From contig OW285192.1 in the NCBI GenBank assembly GCA_935421135.1, positions 2,501-66,500 on the forward strand: a DNA stretch of 64,000 bases, read 5' to 3'. Positions within the stretch are counted from its first letter, which is position 1. Each line of letters starts with the position of its first letter. The stretch is from Bugulina stolonifera. Its lineage: Eukaryota; Bryozoa; Gymnolaemata; Cheilostomatida; Bugulidae. Below are positions 34,601 through 49,600 of this stretch, piece by piece. The position numbers and the translations under genes are program-made. The notes under the pieces are model-generated. The model made no database searches. It worked only from the letters and a program-made list of their open reading frames with translations, and had not been told where the DNA came from.

Positions 34601-37600
34601 TCACTGGAAAGACACAGTTATTTCCAGTCATACTCAGCTCGCACTCTGGTGACTGACTTTTACTACCAGCTGTGTTTATTCTCTGGTGGGCAGAAATGGT
34701 TCAGTCTATAGATGAGCTCAAGCAAGCTAAAACAAGTAGGACAAGTTATTTATAACATACACTTTGCATGTACGAACAATCCTAAGATCTCCACAGATAC
34801 CCGAATATAATCTTACAGTTTACATGTCTATGACAATAGAAATAACAGTAAACAATCAATGTACCACTACAATATCTTTGAACAGTCATATTCATGGGTT
34901 GGTTTTATTTTATTGACATGATATAGAACAATTCATGCATCTATTACCTGCCTAAGCCGTAGGAATGGCAACTACAGTAATTCACTCCTATCCTCTCACT
35001 AGAAGGACACAGATGTTTCCAGTCATACTCAGCTTGCTCCCTGGTAATTGACTTTTACTACCAGCTGTGTCTATCCACTGGTGGGCAGAAATGATTCAGT
35101 CTATAGCTGAGCTCAAACAAGCTAAAACAGGTAGGACAGGGTATTTATAATTTACACTGTACTTGTAGTAACCTTCATAAGGTCTGCACAGATAAACAAA
35201 TATAATCTCACATTTTGTATGACAATAGAGATGGCAGTAAATAATCACTGAGTAGCACAACAATATCTTTAAGCACTCATTTTAAACGGGTTGGTTTTAT
35301 TTCACTAACATAATATAGAGCAGTTCATGCATCTATTACCTCCCTGCGCCGTAGCAATGACAACCACCTCAATTCACTCCTATCCTCTCACTAGAAGGAC
35401 ACATTTAGTTCCAGTCATACTCAGCTCGCTCTCTGGTGACTGACTTTTCCTAGCAGCTGTGTTTATCCTCTGGTGGGCAGATATGATTCAGTCTATAGAT
35501 GAGCTCAGGCAAGCTAAAACAGGTAGGACAGGTTATTTATAACATACACTTTGCATGTACGAACAATCCTAAGATCTCCACAGATACCCGAATGTAATCT
35601 CACAGTTTACATGTATAGGACAATAGAAATAACAGTAAACAATCAATGTACCACTACAATATCTTTGAACAGTCATATTCATGGGTTGGTTTTATTTTAT
35701 TAACATAATATAGAACAATTCATGCATCTATTACCTCCCTAAGCCGTAGGAATGACAACTGCCGCATTCCACTCCTATCCTCTCACTAGAAGGACACAGA
35801 TGTTTGCAGTCATACTCAGCTTGCTCCCTGGCGATTAACTTTTGCAAGCAGCTGTGTTTATCCTCTGGTGGGCAGAAACGATTCAGTCTATAGATGAGCT
35901 CAAGCAAGCTAAAACAAGTAGGACAAGTTATTTATAACATACACTGTACATGTCCTAACAATCCTAAGATCTCCACAGATACCCTAATATAATCTCACAG
36001 TTTACATGTATATGACAATAGAAATGACAGTAAATAATCACTGTACCACTACAATATCTTTGAACAGTCATATTCATGGGTTGGTTTTATTTTAATAACA
36101 TAATATAGAACAATTTATGCATCTATTACCTCACTACGCCGTAGGAATGGCAACTACAGTAATTCACTCCTATCCTCTCACTGGAAAGACACAGTTATTT
36201 CCAGTCATACTCAGCTCGCTCTCTGGTGACTGACTTTTACAAGCAGCTGTGTTTATCCTCTGGTGGGCAGAAATGATTCAGTCTATAGATGAGCTCAAGC
36301 AAGCTAAAACAGGTAGGACAAGTTATTTATAACATACATGTAGACTTTGCATGTACGAACAATCCTAAGATCTCCACAGATAACCGAGTATAATCTCACA
36401 TTTTGTATGACAATAGAGATGGCAGTAAATAATCACTGTAGCACCACAATATCTTTGAGCAGTCATTTTAAACTGGTTGGTTTTATTTCACTAGCATCAT
36501 ATAGAGCAGTTCATGCATCTATTACCTCCCTACGCCGTAGCAATGACAACCACCTCAATTCACTCCTATCCTCTCACTAGAAGGACACAGTTGTTTCCGG
36601 TCATACTCAGCTCGCTCTCTGGTGACTGACTTTTACTAGCAGCTGTGTTTATTCTCTGGTGGGCAGAAATGGTTCAGTCCATAGATGAGCTCAAGCAAGC
36701 TAAAACAAGTAGGACAAGTTATTTATAACATACACTTTGCATGTACGAACAATCCTAAGATCTCCACAGATACCCGAATATAATCTTACAGTTTACATGT
36801 ATATGACAATAGAAATAACAGTAAACAATCAATGTACCACTACACTATCTTTGAACAGTCATATTCATGGGTTGGTTTTATTTTATTGACATGATATAGA
36901 ACAATTCATGCATCTATTACCTGCCTAAGCCGTAGGAAATACAACTGCCGCAATTCACTCCTATCCTCTCACTAGAAGGACACAGATGTTTCCAGTCATA
37001 CTCAGCTTGCTCCCTGGTAATTGACTTCTACTACCAGCTGTGTCTATCCACTGGTAGGGAGAAATGAGTCATTCTATAGCTGCGCTCAAACAAGCTAAAA
37101 CAGGTAGGACAGGCTATTTATAATTTACACTGTACTTGTACTAACCTTCATAAGGTCTGCACAGATAACCAAATATAATCTCACGTTTTGTATGACAATA
37201 GAGATGGCAGTAAATAATCACTGAGTAGCACTACAATATCTTTGAACAGTCATATTTATGGGTTGGTTTTATTTTATTAACATAATATACAGCAGTTCAT
37301 GCATCTATTACCTCCCTACGCCGTAGCAATGACAACCACCTCAATTCACTCCTATCCTCTCACTAGAAGGACACATTTAGTTCCAGTCATACTCAGCTCG
37401 CTCTCTGGTGACTGACTTTTTCTAGCAGTTGTGTTTATCCTCTGGTGGGCAGAAATGATTCAGTCTATAGATGAGCTCAGGCAAGCTCAAACCGGTAGGA
37501 CAGGTTATTTATAACATACACTTTGCATGTACGAACAATCCTAAGATCTCCACAGATACCCGAATATAATCTCACAGTTTACATGTATATGACAATAGAA

Positions 37601-40600
37601 ATAACAGTAAACAATCAATGTACCACTACAATATCTTTGAACAGTCATATTCACGGGTTGGTTTTATTTTATTAACATAATATAGAGCAGTTCATGCATC
37701 TATTACCTCCCTACGCCATAGGAATGACAACCACCTCCATCCACTCCTATCCTCTCACTAGAAGGACACAGATGTTTGCAGTCATACTCAGCTTGCTCCC
37801 TGGTGATTAACTTTTACAAGCAGCTGTGTTTATCCTCTGGTGGGCAGAAACGATTCAGTCTATAGATGAGCTCAAGCAAGCTAAAACAAGTAGGACAAGT
37901 TATTTATAACATACACTGTACATGTCCTAACAATCCTAAGATCCCCACAGACACCCGAATATAATCTCACAGTTTACATGTATATGACAATAGAAATGAC
38001 AGTAAATAATCACTGTACCACTACAATATCTTTGAACAGTCATATTCATGGGTTGGTTTTTTTTTATTAACATAATATAGAACAATTTATGCATCTATTA
38101 CCTCCCTAAGCCGTAGGAATGGCAACTACAGTAATTCACTCCTATCCTCTCACTGGAAAGACACAGTTATTTCCAGTCATACTCAGCTCGCACTCTGGTG
38201 ACTGACTTTTTCTAGCAGCTGTGTTTATCCTCTGGTGGGCAGAAACGATTCAGTCTATAGATGAGCTCAAGCAAGCTAAAACAAGTAGGACAAGTTATTT
38301 ATAACATACACTTTGCATGTACGAACAATCCTAAGATCTCCACAGATACCCGAATATAATCTTACAGTTTACATGTATATGACAATAGAAATAACAGTAA
38401 ACAATCAATGTACCACTACAATATCTTTGAACAGTCATATTCATGGGTTGGTTTTATTTTATTGACATGATATAGAACAATTCATGCATCTATTACCTGC
38501 CTAAGCCGTAGGAATGGCAACTACAGTAATTCACTCCTATCCTCTCACTAGAAGGACACAAATGTTTCCAGTCATACTCAGCTTGCTCCCTGGTAATTGA
38601 CTTTTACTACCAGCTGTGTCTATCCACTGGTGGGCAGAAATGATTCAGTCTATAGCTGAGCTCAAACAAGCTAAAACAGGTAGGACAGGGTATTTATAAT
38701 TTACACTGTACTTGTAGTAACCTTCATAAGGTCTGCACAGATAAACAAATATAATCTCACATTTTGTATGACAATAGAGATGGCAGTAAATAATCACTGA
38801 GTAGCACTACAATATCTTTAAGCACTCATTTTAAACTGGTTGGTTTTATTTCACTAACATAATATAGAGCAGTTCATGCATCTATATTACCTCCCTACGT
38901 CGTAGCAATGACAACCACCTCCATCCACTCCTATCCTCTCACTAGAGGGACACAGATGTTTGCAGTCATACTCAGCTTGCTCCCTGGCGATTAACTTTTA
39001 CAAGCAGCTGTGTTTATCCTCTGGTGGGCAGAAACGATTCAGTCTATAGATGAGCTCAAGCAAGCTAAAACAAGTAGGACAAGTTATTTATAACATACAC
39101 TTTGCATGTACGAACAATCCTAAGATCTCCACAGATACCCGAGTATAATCTCATAGTTTACATGTATATGACAATAGAAATAACAGTAAACAATCAATTT
39201 ACCACTACAATATCTTTGAACAGTCATATTTATGGATTGGTTTTATTTTATTAACATAATATAGAACAATTCATGCATCTATTACCTCCCTAAGCCGTAG
39301 GAATGACAACTGCCGCAATTCACTCCTATCCTCTCACTAGAAGGACACAGATGTTTCCAGTCATACTCAGCTTGCTCCCTGGTAATTGATTTTTACTACC
39401 AGCTGTGTTTATCCTCTGGTGGGCAGAAATGGTTCAGTCTATAGATAAGCTCAAGCAAGCTAAAACAGGTAGGACAGGTTATTTATAACATACACTTTGC
39501 ATTTACGAACAATCCTAAGATCTCCACAGATACCCGAATATAATCTTACAGTTTACATGTATATGACAATAGAAATAACAGTAAACAATCAATGTACCAC
39601 TACAATATCTTTGAACAGTCATATTCATGGGTTGGTTTTATTTTATTGACATAATATAGAACAATTCATGCATCTATTACCTCCCTAAGCCGTAGGAAAT
39701 ACAACTGCCGCAATTCACTCCTATCCTCTCACTAGAAGGACACAGATGTTTCCAGTCATACTCAGCTTGCTCCCTGGTAATTGACTTCTACTACCAGCTG
39801 TGTCTATCCACTGGTAGGCGGAAATGATTCATTCTATAGCTGAGCTCAAGCAAGCTAAAACAAGTAGGACAAGTTATTTATAACATACACTGTACATGTC
39901 TTGACAATCCTAAGATCTGCACAGATACCCGAGTATAATCTCACATATTAGATGGCAATAAATAGAGATGGCAGTAAATAATCACTGTAGCACCACAATA
40001 TCTTTGAGCAGTCATTTTAAACTGTTTGGTTTTATTTCACTAACATAATATAGAGCAGTTCATGCATCTATTACCTCCCTACGCCATAGGAATAACAACC
40101 ACCTCCATCCACTCCTATCCTCTCACTAGAAGGACACAGATGTTTGCAGTCATACTCAGCTTGCTCCCTGGCGATTAACTTTTACAAGCAGCTGTGTTTA
40201 TCCTCCGGTGGGCAGAAACGATTCAGTCTATAGATGAGCTCAAGCAAGCTAAAACAAGTAGGACAAGTTATTTATAACATACACTGGACATGTCCTAACA
40301 ATCCTAAGATCTCCACAGATACCCTAATATAATCTCACAGTTTACATGTATATGACAATAGAAATGACAGTAAAACATCACTGTACCACTACAATATCTT
40401 TGAACAGTCATATTCATGGGTTGGTTTTATTTTAATAACATAATATAGAACAATTTATGCATCTATTACCTCACTACGCCGTAGGAATGGCAACTACAGT
40501 AATTCACTCCTATCCTCTCACTGGAAAGACACAGTTATTTCCAGTCATACTCAGCTCGCTCTCTGGTGACTGACTTTTACAAGCAGCTGTGTTTATCCTC

Positions 40601-43600
40601 TGGTGGGCAGAAATGATTCAGTCTATAGATGAGCTCAAGCAAGCTAAAACAGGTAGGACAAGTTATTTATAACATAGACTTTGCATGTACGAACAATCCT
40701 AAGATCTCCACAGATAACCGAGTATAATCTCACATTTTGTATGACAATAGAGATGGCAGTAAATAATCACTGTAGCACCACAATATCTTTGAGCAGTCAT
40801 TTTAAACTGGTTGGTTTTATTTCACTAGCATCATATAGAGCAGTTCATGCATCTATTACCTCCCTACGCCGTAGCAATGACAACCACCTCAATTCACTCC
40901 TATCCTCTCACTAGAAGGACACAGTTGTTTCCAGTCATACTCAGCTCGCTCTCTGGTGACTGACTTTTACTAGCAGCTGTGTTTATTCTCTGGTGGGCAG
41001 AAATGGTTCAGTCTATAGATGAGCTCAAGCAAGCTAAAACAAGTAGGACAAGTTTTTTATAACATACACTTTGCATGTACGAACAATCCTAAGATCTCCA
41101 CAGATACCCGAATATAATCTTACAGTTTACATGTATATGACAATAGAAATAACAGTAAACAATCAATGTACCACTACAATATCTTTGAACAGTCATATTC
41201 ATGGGTTGGTTTTATTTTAATAACTTAATATAGAACAATTTATGCATCTATTACCTCCCTAAGCCGTAGGAATGGCAACTACAGTAATTCACTCCTATCC
41301 TCTCACTAGAATGAGACAGATGTTTCCAGTCATACTCAGCTTGCTCCCTGGTAATTGACTTTTACTACCAGCTGTGTTTATTCTCTGGTGGGCAGAAATG
41401 GTTCAGTCTATAGATGAGCTCAAGCAAGCTAAAACAAGTAGGACAAGTTATTTATAACATACACTTTGCATGTACGAACAATCCTAAGATCTCCACAGAT
41501 ACCCGAATATAATCTTACAGTTTACATGTATATGACAATAGAAATAACAGTAAACAATCAATGTACCACTACAATATCTTTGAACAGTCATATTCATGGG
41601 TTGGTTTTATTTTATTGACATGATATAGAACAATTCATGCATCTATTACCTGCCTAAGCCGTAGGAATGGCAACTACAGTAATTCACTCCTATCCTCTCA
41701 CTAGAAGGACACAAATGTTTCCAGTCATACTCAGCTTGCTCCCTGGTAATTGACTTTTACTACCAGCTGTGTCTATCCACTGGTGGGCAGAAATGATTCA
41801 GTCTATAGCTGAGCTCAAACAAGCTAAAACAGGTAGGACAGGGTATTTATAATTTACACTGTACTTGTAGTAACCTTCATAAGGTGTGCACAGATAAACA
41901 AATATAATCTCACATTTTGTATGACAATAGAGATGGCAGTAAATAATCACTGAGTAGCACTACAATATCTTTGAACAGTCATATTCATGGGTTGGTTTTA
42001 TTTTATTAACATAATATACAGCGGTTCATGCATCTATTACCTCCCTACGCCGTAGCAATGACAACCACCTCAATTCACTCCTATCCTCTCACTAGAAGGA
42101 CACATTTAGTTCCAGTCATACTCAGCTCGCTCTCTGGTGACTGACTTTTTCTAGCAGTTGTGTTTATCCTCTGGTGGGCAGAAATGATTCAGTCTATAGA
42201 TGAGCTCAGGCAAGCTCAAACCGGTAGGACAGGTTATTTATAACATACACTTTGCATGTACGAACAATCCTAAGATCTCCACAGATACCCGAATATAATC
42301 TCACAGTTTACATGTATATGACAATAGAAATAACAGTAAACAATCAATGTACCACTACATTATCTTTGAACAGTCATATTTATGGGTTGGTTTTATTTTA
42401 TTAACATAATATAGAACAATTCATGCATCTATTACCTCCCTAAGCCGTAGGAATGACAACTGCCGCAATTCACTCCTATCCTCTCACTAGAAGGACACAG
42501 ATGTTTCCAGTCATACTCAGCTTGCTCCCTGGTAATTGATTTTTACTGCCAGCTGTGTTTATCCTCTGGTGGGCAGAAATGGTTCAGTCTATAGATGAGC
42601 TCAAGCAAGCTAAAACAGGTAGGACAGGTTATTTATAACATACATGTACACTTTGCATGTACGAACAATCCTAAGATCTCCACAGATACCCGAATATAAT
42701 CTTACAGTTTACATGTATATGACAATAGAAATAACAGTAAACAATCAATGTACCACTACAATATCTTTGAACAGTCATATTCACGGGTTGGTTTTATTTT
42801 ATTAACATAATATAGAGCAGTTCATGCATCTATTACCTCCCTACGCCATAGGAATGACAACCACCTCCATCCACTCCTATCCTCTCACTAGAAGGACACA
42901 GATGTTTGCAGTCATACTCAGCTTGCTCCCTGGTGATTAACTGTTACAAGCAGCTGTGTTTATCCTCTGGTGGGCAGAAACGATTCAGTCTATAGATGAG
43001 CTCAAGCAAGCTAAAACAAGTAGGACAGGTTATTTATAACATACACTGTACATGTCCTAACAATCCTAAGATCTCCACAGACACCCGAATATAATCTCAC
43101 AGTTTACATGTATATGACAATAGAAATGACAGTAAATAATCACTGTACCACTACAATATCTTTGAACAGTCATATTCATGGGTTGGTTTTATTTTAATAA
43201 CATAATATAGAACAATTTATGCATCTATTACCTCCCTAAGCCGTAGGAATGGCAACTACAGTAATTCACTCCTATCCTCTCACTGGAAAGACACAGTTAT
43301 TTCCAGTCATACTCAGCTCGCACTCTGGTGACTGACTTTTACTACCAGCTGTGTTTATTCTCTGGTGGGCAGAAATGGTTCAGTCTATAGATGAGCTCAA
43401 GCAAGCTAAAACAAGTAGGACAAGTTATTTATAACATACACTTTGCATGTACGAACAATCCTAAGATCTCCACAGATACCCGAATATAATCTTACAGTTT
43501 ACATGTCTATGACAATAGAAATAACAGTAAACAATCAATGTACCACTACAATATCTTTGAACAGTCATATTCATGGGTTGGTTTTATTTTATTGACATGA

Positions 43601-46600
43601 TATAGAACAATTCATGCATCTATTACCTGCCTAAGCCGTAGGAATGGCAACTACAGTAATTCACTCCTATCCTCTCACTAGAAGGACACAGATGTTTCCA
43701 GTCATACTCAGCTTGCTCCCTGGTAATTGACTTTTACTACCAGCTGTGTCTATCCACTGGTGGGCAGAAATGATTCAGTCTATAGCTGAGCTCAAACAAG
43801 CTAAAACAGGTAGGACAGGGTATTTATAATTTACACTGTACTTGTAGTAACCTTCATAAGGTCTGCACAGATAAACAAATATAATCTCACATTTTGTATG
43901 ACAATAGAGAGTAGCACAACAATATCTTTAAGCACTCATTTTAAACTGGTTGGTTTTATTTCACTAACATAATATAGAGCAGTTCATGCATCTATTACCT
44001 CCCTGCGCCGTAGCAATGACAACCACCTCAATTCACTCCTATCCTCTCACTAGAAGGACACATTTAGTTCCAGTCATACTCAGCTCGCTCTCTGGTGACT
44101 GACTTTTCCTAGCTGCTGTGTTTATCCTCTGGTGGGCAGATATGATTCAGTCTATAGATGAGCTCAGGCAAGCTAAAACAGGTAGGACAGGTTATTTATA
44201 ACATACACTTTGCATGTACGAACAATCCTAAGATCTCCACAGATACCCGAATGTAATCTCACAGTTTACATGTATAGGACAATAGAAATAACAGTAAACA
44301 ATCAATGTACCACTACAATATCTTTGAACAGTCATATTCATGGGTTGGTTTTATTTTATTAACATAATATAGAACAATTCATGCATCTATTACCTCCCTA
44401 AGCCGTAGGAATGACAACTGCCGCATTCCACTCCTATCCTCTCACTAGAAGGACACAGATGTTTGCAGTCATACTCAGCTTGCTCCCTGGCGATTAACTT
44501 TTGCAAGCAGCTGTGTTTATCCTCTGGTGGGCAGAAACGATTCAGTCTATAGATGAGCTCAAGCAAGCTAAAACAAGTAGGACAAGTTATTTATAACATA
44601 CATGTAGACTTTGCATGTACGAACAATCCTAAGATCTCCACAGATAACCGAGTATAATCTCACATTTTGTATGACAATAGAGATGGCAGTAAATAATCAC
44701 TGTAGCACCACAATATCTTTGAGCAGTCATTTTAAACTGGTTGGTTTTATTTCACTAGCATCATATAGAGCAGTTCATGCATCTATTACCTCCCTACGCC
44801 GTAGCAATGACAACCACCTCAATTCACTCCTATCCTCTCACTAGAAGGACACAGTTGTTTCCAGTCATACTCAGCTCGCTCTCTGGTGACTGACTTTTAC
44901 TAGCAGCTGTGTTTATTCTCTGGTGGGCAGAAATGGTTCAGTCCATAGATGAGCTCAAGCAAGCTAAAACAAGTAGGACAAGTTATTTATAACATACACT
45001 TTGCATGTACGAACAATCCTAAGATCTCCACAGATACCCGAATATAATCTTACAGTTTACATGTATATGACAATAGAAATAACAGTAAACAATCAATGTA
45101 CCACTACACTATCTTTGAACAGTCATATTCATGGGTTGGTTTTATTTTATTGACATGATATAGAACAATTCATGCATCTATTACCTGCCTAAGCCGTAGG
45201 AAATACAACTGCCGCAATTCACTCCTATCCTCTCACTAGAAGGACACAGATGTTTCCAGTCATACTCAGCTTGCTCCCTGGTAATTGACTTCTACTACCA
45301 GCTGTGTCTATCCACTGGTAGGGAGAAATGAGTCATTCTATCGCTGCGCTCAAACAAGCTAAAACAGGTAGGACAGGCTATTTATAATTTACACTGTACT
45401 TGTACTAACCTTCATAAGGTCTGCACAGATAACCAAATATAATCTCACGTTTTGTATGACAATAGAGATGGCAGTAAATAATCACTGAGTAGCACTACAA
45501 TATCTTTGAACAGTCATATTCATGGGTTGGTTTTATTTTATTAACATAATATACAGCGGTTCATGCATCTATTACCTCCCTACGCCGTAGCAATGACAAC
45601 CACCTCAATTCACTCCTATCCTCTCACTAGAAGGACACATTTAGTTCCAGTCATACTCAGCTCGCTCTCTGGTGACTGACTTTTTCTAGCAGTTGTGTTT
45701 ATCCTCTGGTGGGCAGAAATGATTCAGTCTATAGATGAGCTCAGGCAAGCTCAAACCGGTAGGACAGGTTATTTATAACATACACTTTGCATGTACGAAC
45801 AATCCTAAGATCTCCACAGATACCCGAATATAATCTCACAGTTTACATGTATATGACAATAGAAATAACAGTAAACAATCAATGTACCACTACATTATCT
45901 TTGAACAGTCATATTTATGGGTTGGTTTTATTTTATTAACATAATATAGAACAATTCATGCATCTATTACCTCCCTAAGCCGTAGGAATGACAACTGCCG
46001 CAATTCACTCCTATCCTCTCACTAGAAGGACACAGATGTTTCCAGTCATACTCAGCTTGCTCCCTGGTAATTGATTTTTACTGCCAGCTGTGTTTATCCT
46101 CTGGTGGGCAGAAATGGTTCAGTCTATAGATGAGCTCAAGCAAGCTAAAACAGGTAGGACAGGTTATTTATAACATACATGTACACTTTGCATGTACGAA
46201 CAATCCTAAGATCTCCACAGATACCCGAATATAATCTTACAGTTTACATGTATATGACAATAGAAATAACAGTAAACAATCAATGTACCACTACAATATC
46301 TTTGAACAGTCATATTCACGGGTTGGTTTTATTTTATTAACATAATATAGAGCAGTTCATGCATCTATTACCTCCCTACGCCATAGGAATGACAACCACC
46401 TCCATCCACTCCTATCCTCTCACTAGAAGGACACAGATGTTTCCAGTCATACTCAGCTCGCTCTCCGGTGATTAACTGTTACAAGCAGCTGTGTTTATCC
46501 TCTGGTGGGCAGAAACGATTCAGTCTATAGATGAGCTCAAGCAAGCTAAAACAAGTAGGACAAGTTATTTATAACATACACTGTACATGTCCTAACAATC

Positions 46601-49600
46601 CTAAGATCTCCACAGACACCCGAATATAATCTCACAGTTTACATGTATATGACAATAGAAATGACAGTAAATAATCACTGTACCACTACAATATCTTTGA
46701 ACAGTCATATTCATGGGTTGGTTTTTTTTTATTAACATAATATAGAACAATTTATGCATCTATTACCTCCCTAAGCCGTAGGAATGGCAACTACAGTAAT
46801 TCACTCCTATCCTCTCACTGGAAAGACACAGTTATTTCCAGTCATACTCAGCTCGCACTCTGGTGACTGACTTTTTCTAGCAGCTGTGTTTATCCTCTGG
46901 TGGGCAGAAACGATTCAGTCTATAGATGAGCTCAAGCAAGCTAAAACAAGTAGGACAAGTTATTTATAACATACACTTTGCATGTACGAACAATCCTAAG
47001 ATCTCCACAGATACCCGAATATAATCTTACAGTTTACATGTATATGACAATAGAAATAACAGTAAACAATCAATGTACCACTACAATATCTTTGAACAGT
47101 CATATTCATGGGTTGGTTTTATTTTATTGACATGATATAGAACAATTCATGCATCTATTACCTGCCTAAGCCGTAGGAATGGCAACTACAGTAATTCACT
47201 CCTATCCTCTCACTAGAAGGACACAAATGTTTCCAGTCATACTCAGCTTGCTCCCTGGTAATTGACTTTTACTACCAGCTGTGTCTATCCACTGGTGGGC
47301 AGAAATGATTCAGTCTATAGCTGAGCTCAAACAAGCTAAAACAGGTAGGACAGGGTATTTATAATTTACACTGTACTTGTAGTAACCTTCATAAGGTCTG
47401 CACAGATAAACAAATATAATCTCACATTTTGTATGACAATAGAGATGGCAGTAAATAATCACTGAGTAGCACTACAATATCTTTAAGCACTCATTTTAAA
47501 CTGGTTGGTTTTATTTCACTAACATAATATAGAGCAGTTCATGCATCTATATTACCTCCCTACGTCGTAGCAATGACAACCACCTCCATCCACTCCTATC
47601 CTCTCACTAGAGGGACACAGATGTTTGCAGTCATACTCAGCTTGCTCCCTGGCGATTAACTTTTACAAGCAGCTGTGTTTATCCTCTGGTGGGCAGAAAC
47701 GATTCAGTCTATAGATGAGCTCAAGCAAGCTAAAACAAGTAGGACAAGTTATTTATAACATACACTTTGCATGTACGAACAATCCTAAGATCTCCACAGA
47801 TACCCGAGTATAATCTCATAGTTTACATGTATATGACAATAGAAATAACAGTAAACAATCAATTTACCACTACAATATCTTTGAACAGTCATATTTATGG
47901 ATTGGTTTTATTTTATTAACATAATATAGAACAATTCATGCATCTATTACCTCCCTAAGCCGTAGGAATGACAACTGCCGCAATTCACTCCTATCCTCTC
48001 ACTAGAAGGACACAGATGTTTCCAGTCATACTCAGCTTGCTCCCTGGTAATTGATTTTTACTACCAGCTGTGTTTATCCTCTGGTGGGCAGAAATGGTTC
48101 AGTCTATAGATGAGCTCAAGCAAGCTAAAACAGGTAGGACAGGTTATTTATAACATACACTTTGCATTTACGAACAATCCTAAGATCTCCACAGATACCC
48201 GAATATAATCTTACAGTTTACATGTATATGACAATAGAAATAACAGTAAACAATCAATGTACCACTACAATATCTTTGAACAGTCATATTCATGGGTTGG
48301 TTTTATTTTATTGACATAATATAGAACAATTCATGCATCTATTACCTCCCTAAGCCGTAGGAAATACAACTGCCGCAATTCACTCCTATCCTCTCACTAG
48401 AAGGACACAGATGTTTCCAGTCATACTCAGCTTGCTCCCTGGTAATTGACTTCTACTACCAGCTGTGTCTATCCACTGGTAGGCGGAAATGATTCATTCT
48501 ATAGCTGAGCTCAAGCAAGCTAAAACAAGTAGGACAAGTTATTTATAACATACACTGTACATGTCTTGACAATCCTAAGATCTGCACAGATACCCGAGTA
48601 TAATCTCACATATTAGATGGCAATAAATAGAGATGGCAGTAAATAATCACTGTAGCACCACAATATCTTTGAGCAGTCATTTTAAACTGTTTGGTTTTAT
48701 TTCACTAACATAATATAGAGCAGTTCATGCATCTATTACCTCCCTACGCCGTAGGAATAACAACCACCTCCATCCACTCCTATCCTCTCACTAGAAGGAC
48801 ACAGATGTTTGCAGTCATACTCAGCTTGCTCCCTGGCGATTAACTTTTACAAGCAGCTGTGTTTATCCTCCGGTGGGCAGAAACGATTCAGTCTATAGAT
48901 GAGCTCAAGCAAGCTAAAACAAGTAGGACAAGTTATTTATAACATACACTGGACATGTCCTAACAATCCTAAGATCTCCACAGATACCCTAATATAATCT
49001 CACAGTTTACATGTATATGACAATAGAAATGACAGTAAAACATCACTGTACCACTACAATATCTTTGAACAGTCATATTCATGGGTTGGTTTTATTTTAA
49101 TAACATAATATAGAACAATTTATGCATCTATTACCTCACTACGCCGTAGGAATGGCAACTACAGTAATTCACTCCTATCCTCTCACTGGAAAGACACAGT
49201 TATTTCCAGTCATACTCAGCTCGCTCTCTGGTGACTGACTTTTACAAGCAGCTGTGTTTATCCTCTGGTGGGCAGAAACGATTCAGTCTATAGATGAGCT
49301 CAAGCAAGCTAAAACAGGTAGGACAAGTTATTTATAACATAGACTTTGCATGTACGAACAATCCTAAGATCTCCACAGATAACCGAGTATAATCTCACAT
49401 TTTGTATGACAATAGAGATGGCAGTAAATAATCACTGTAGCACCACAATATCTTTGAGCAGTCATTTTAAACTGGTTGGTTTTATTTCACTAGCATCATA
49501 TAGAGCAGTTCATGCATCTATTACCTCCCTACGCCGTAGCAATGACAACCACCTCAATTCACTCCTATCCTCTCACTAGAAGGACACAGTTGTTTCCAGT

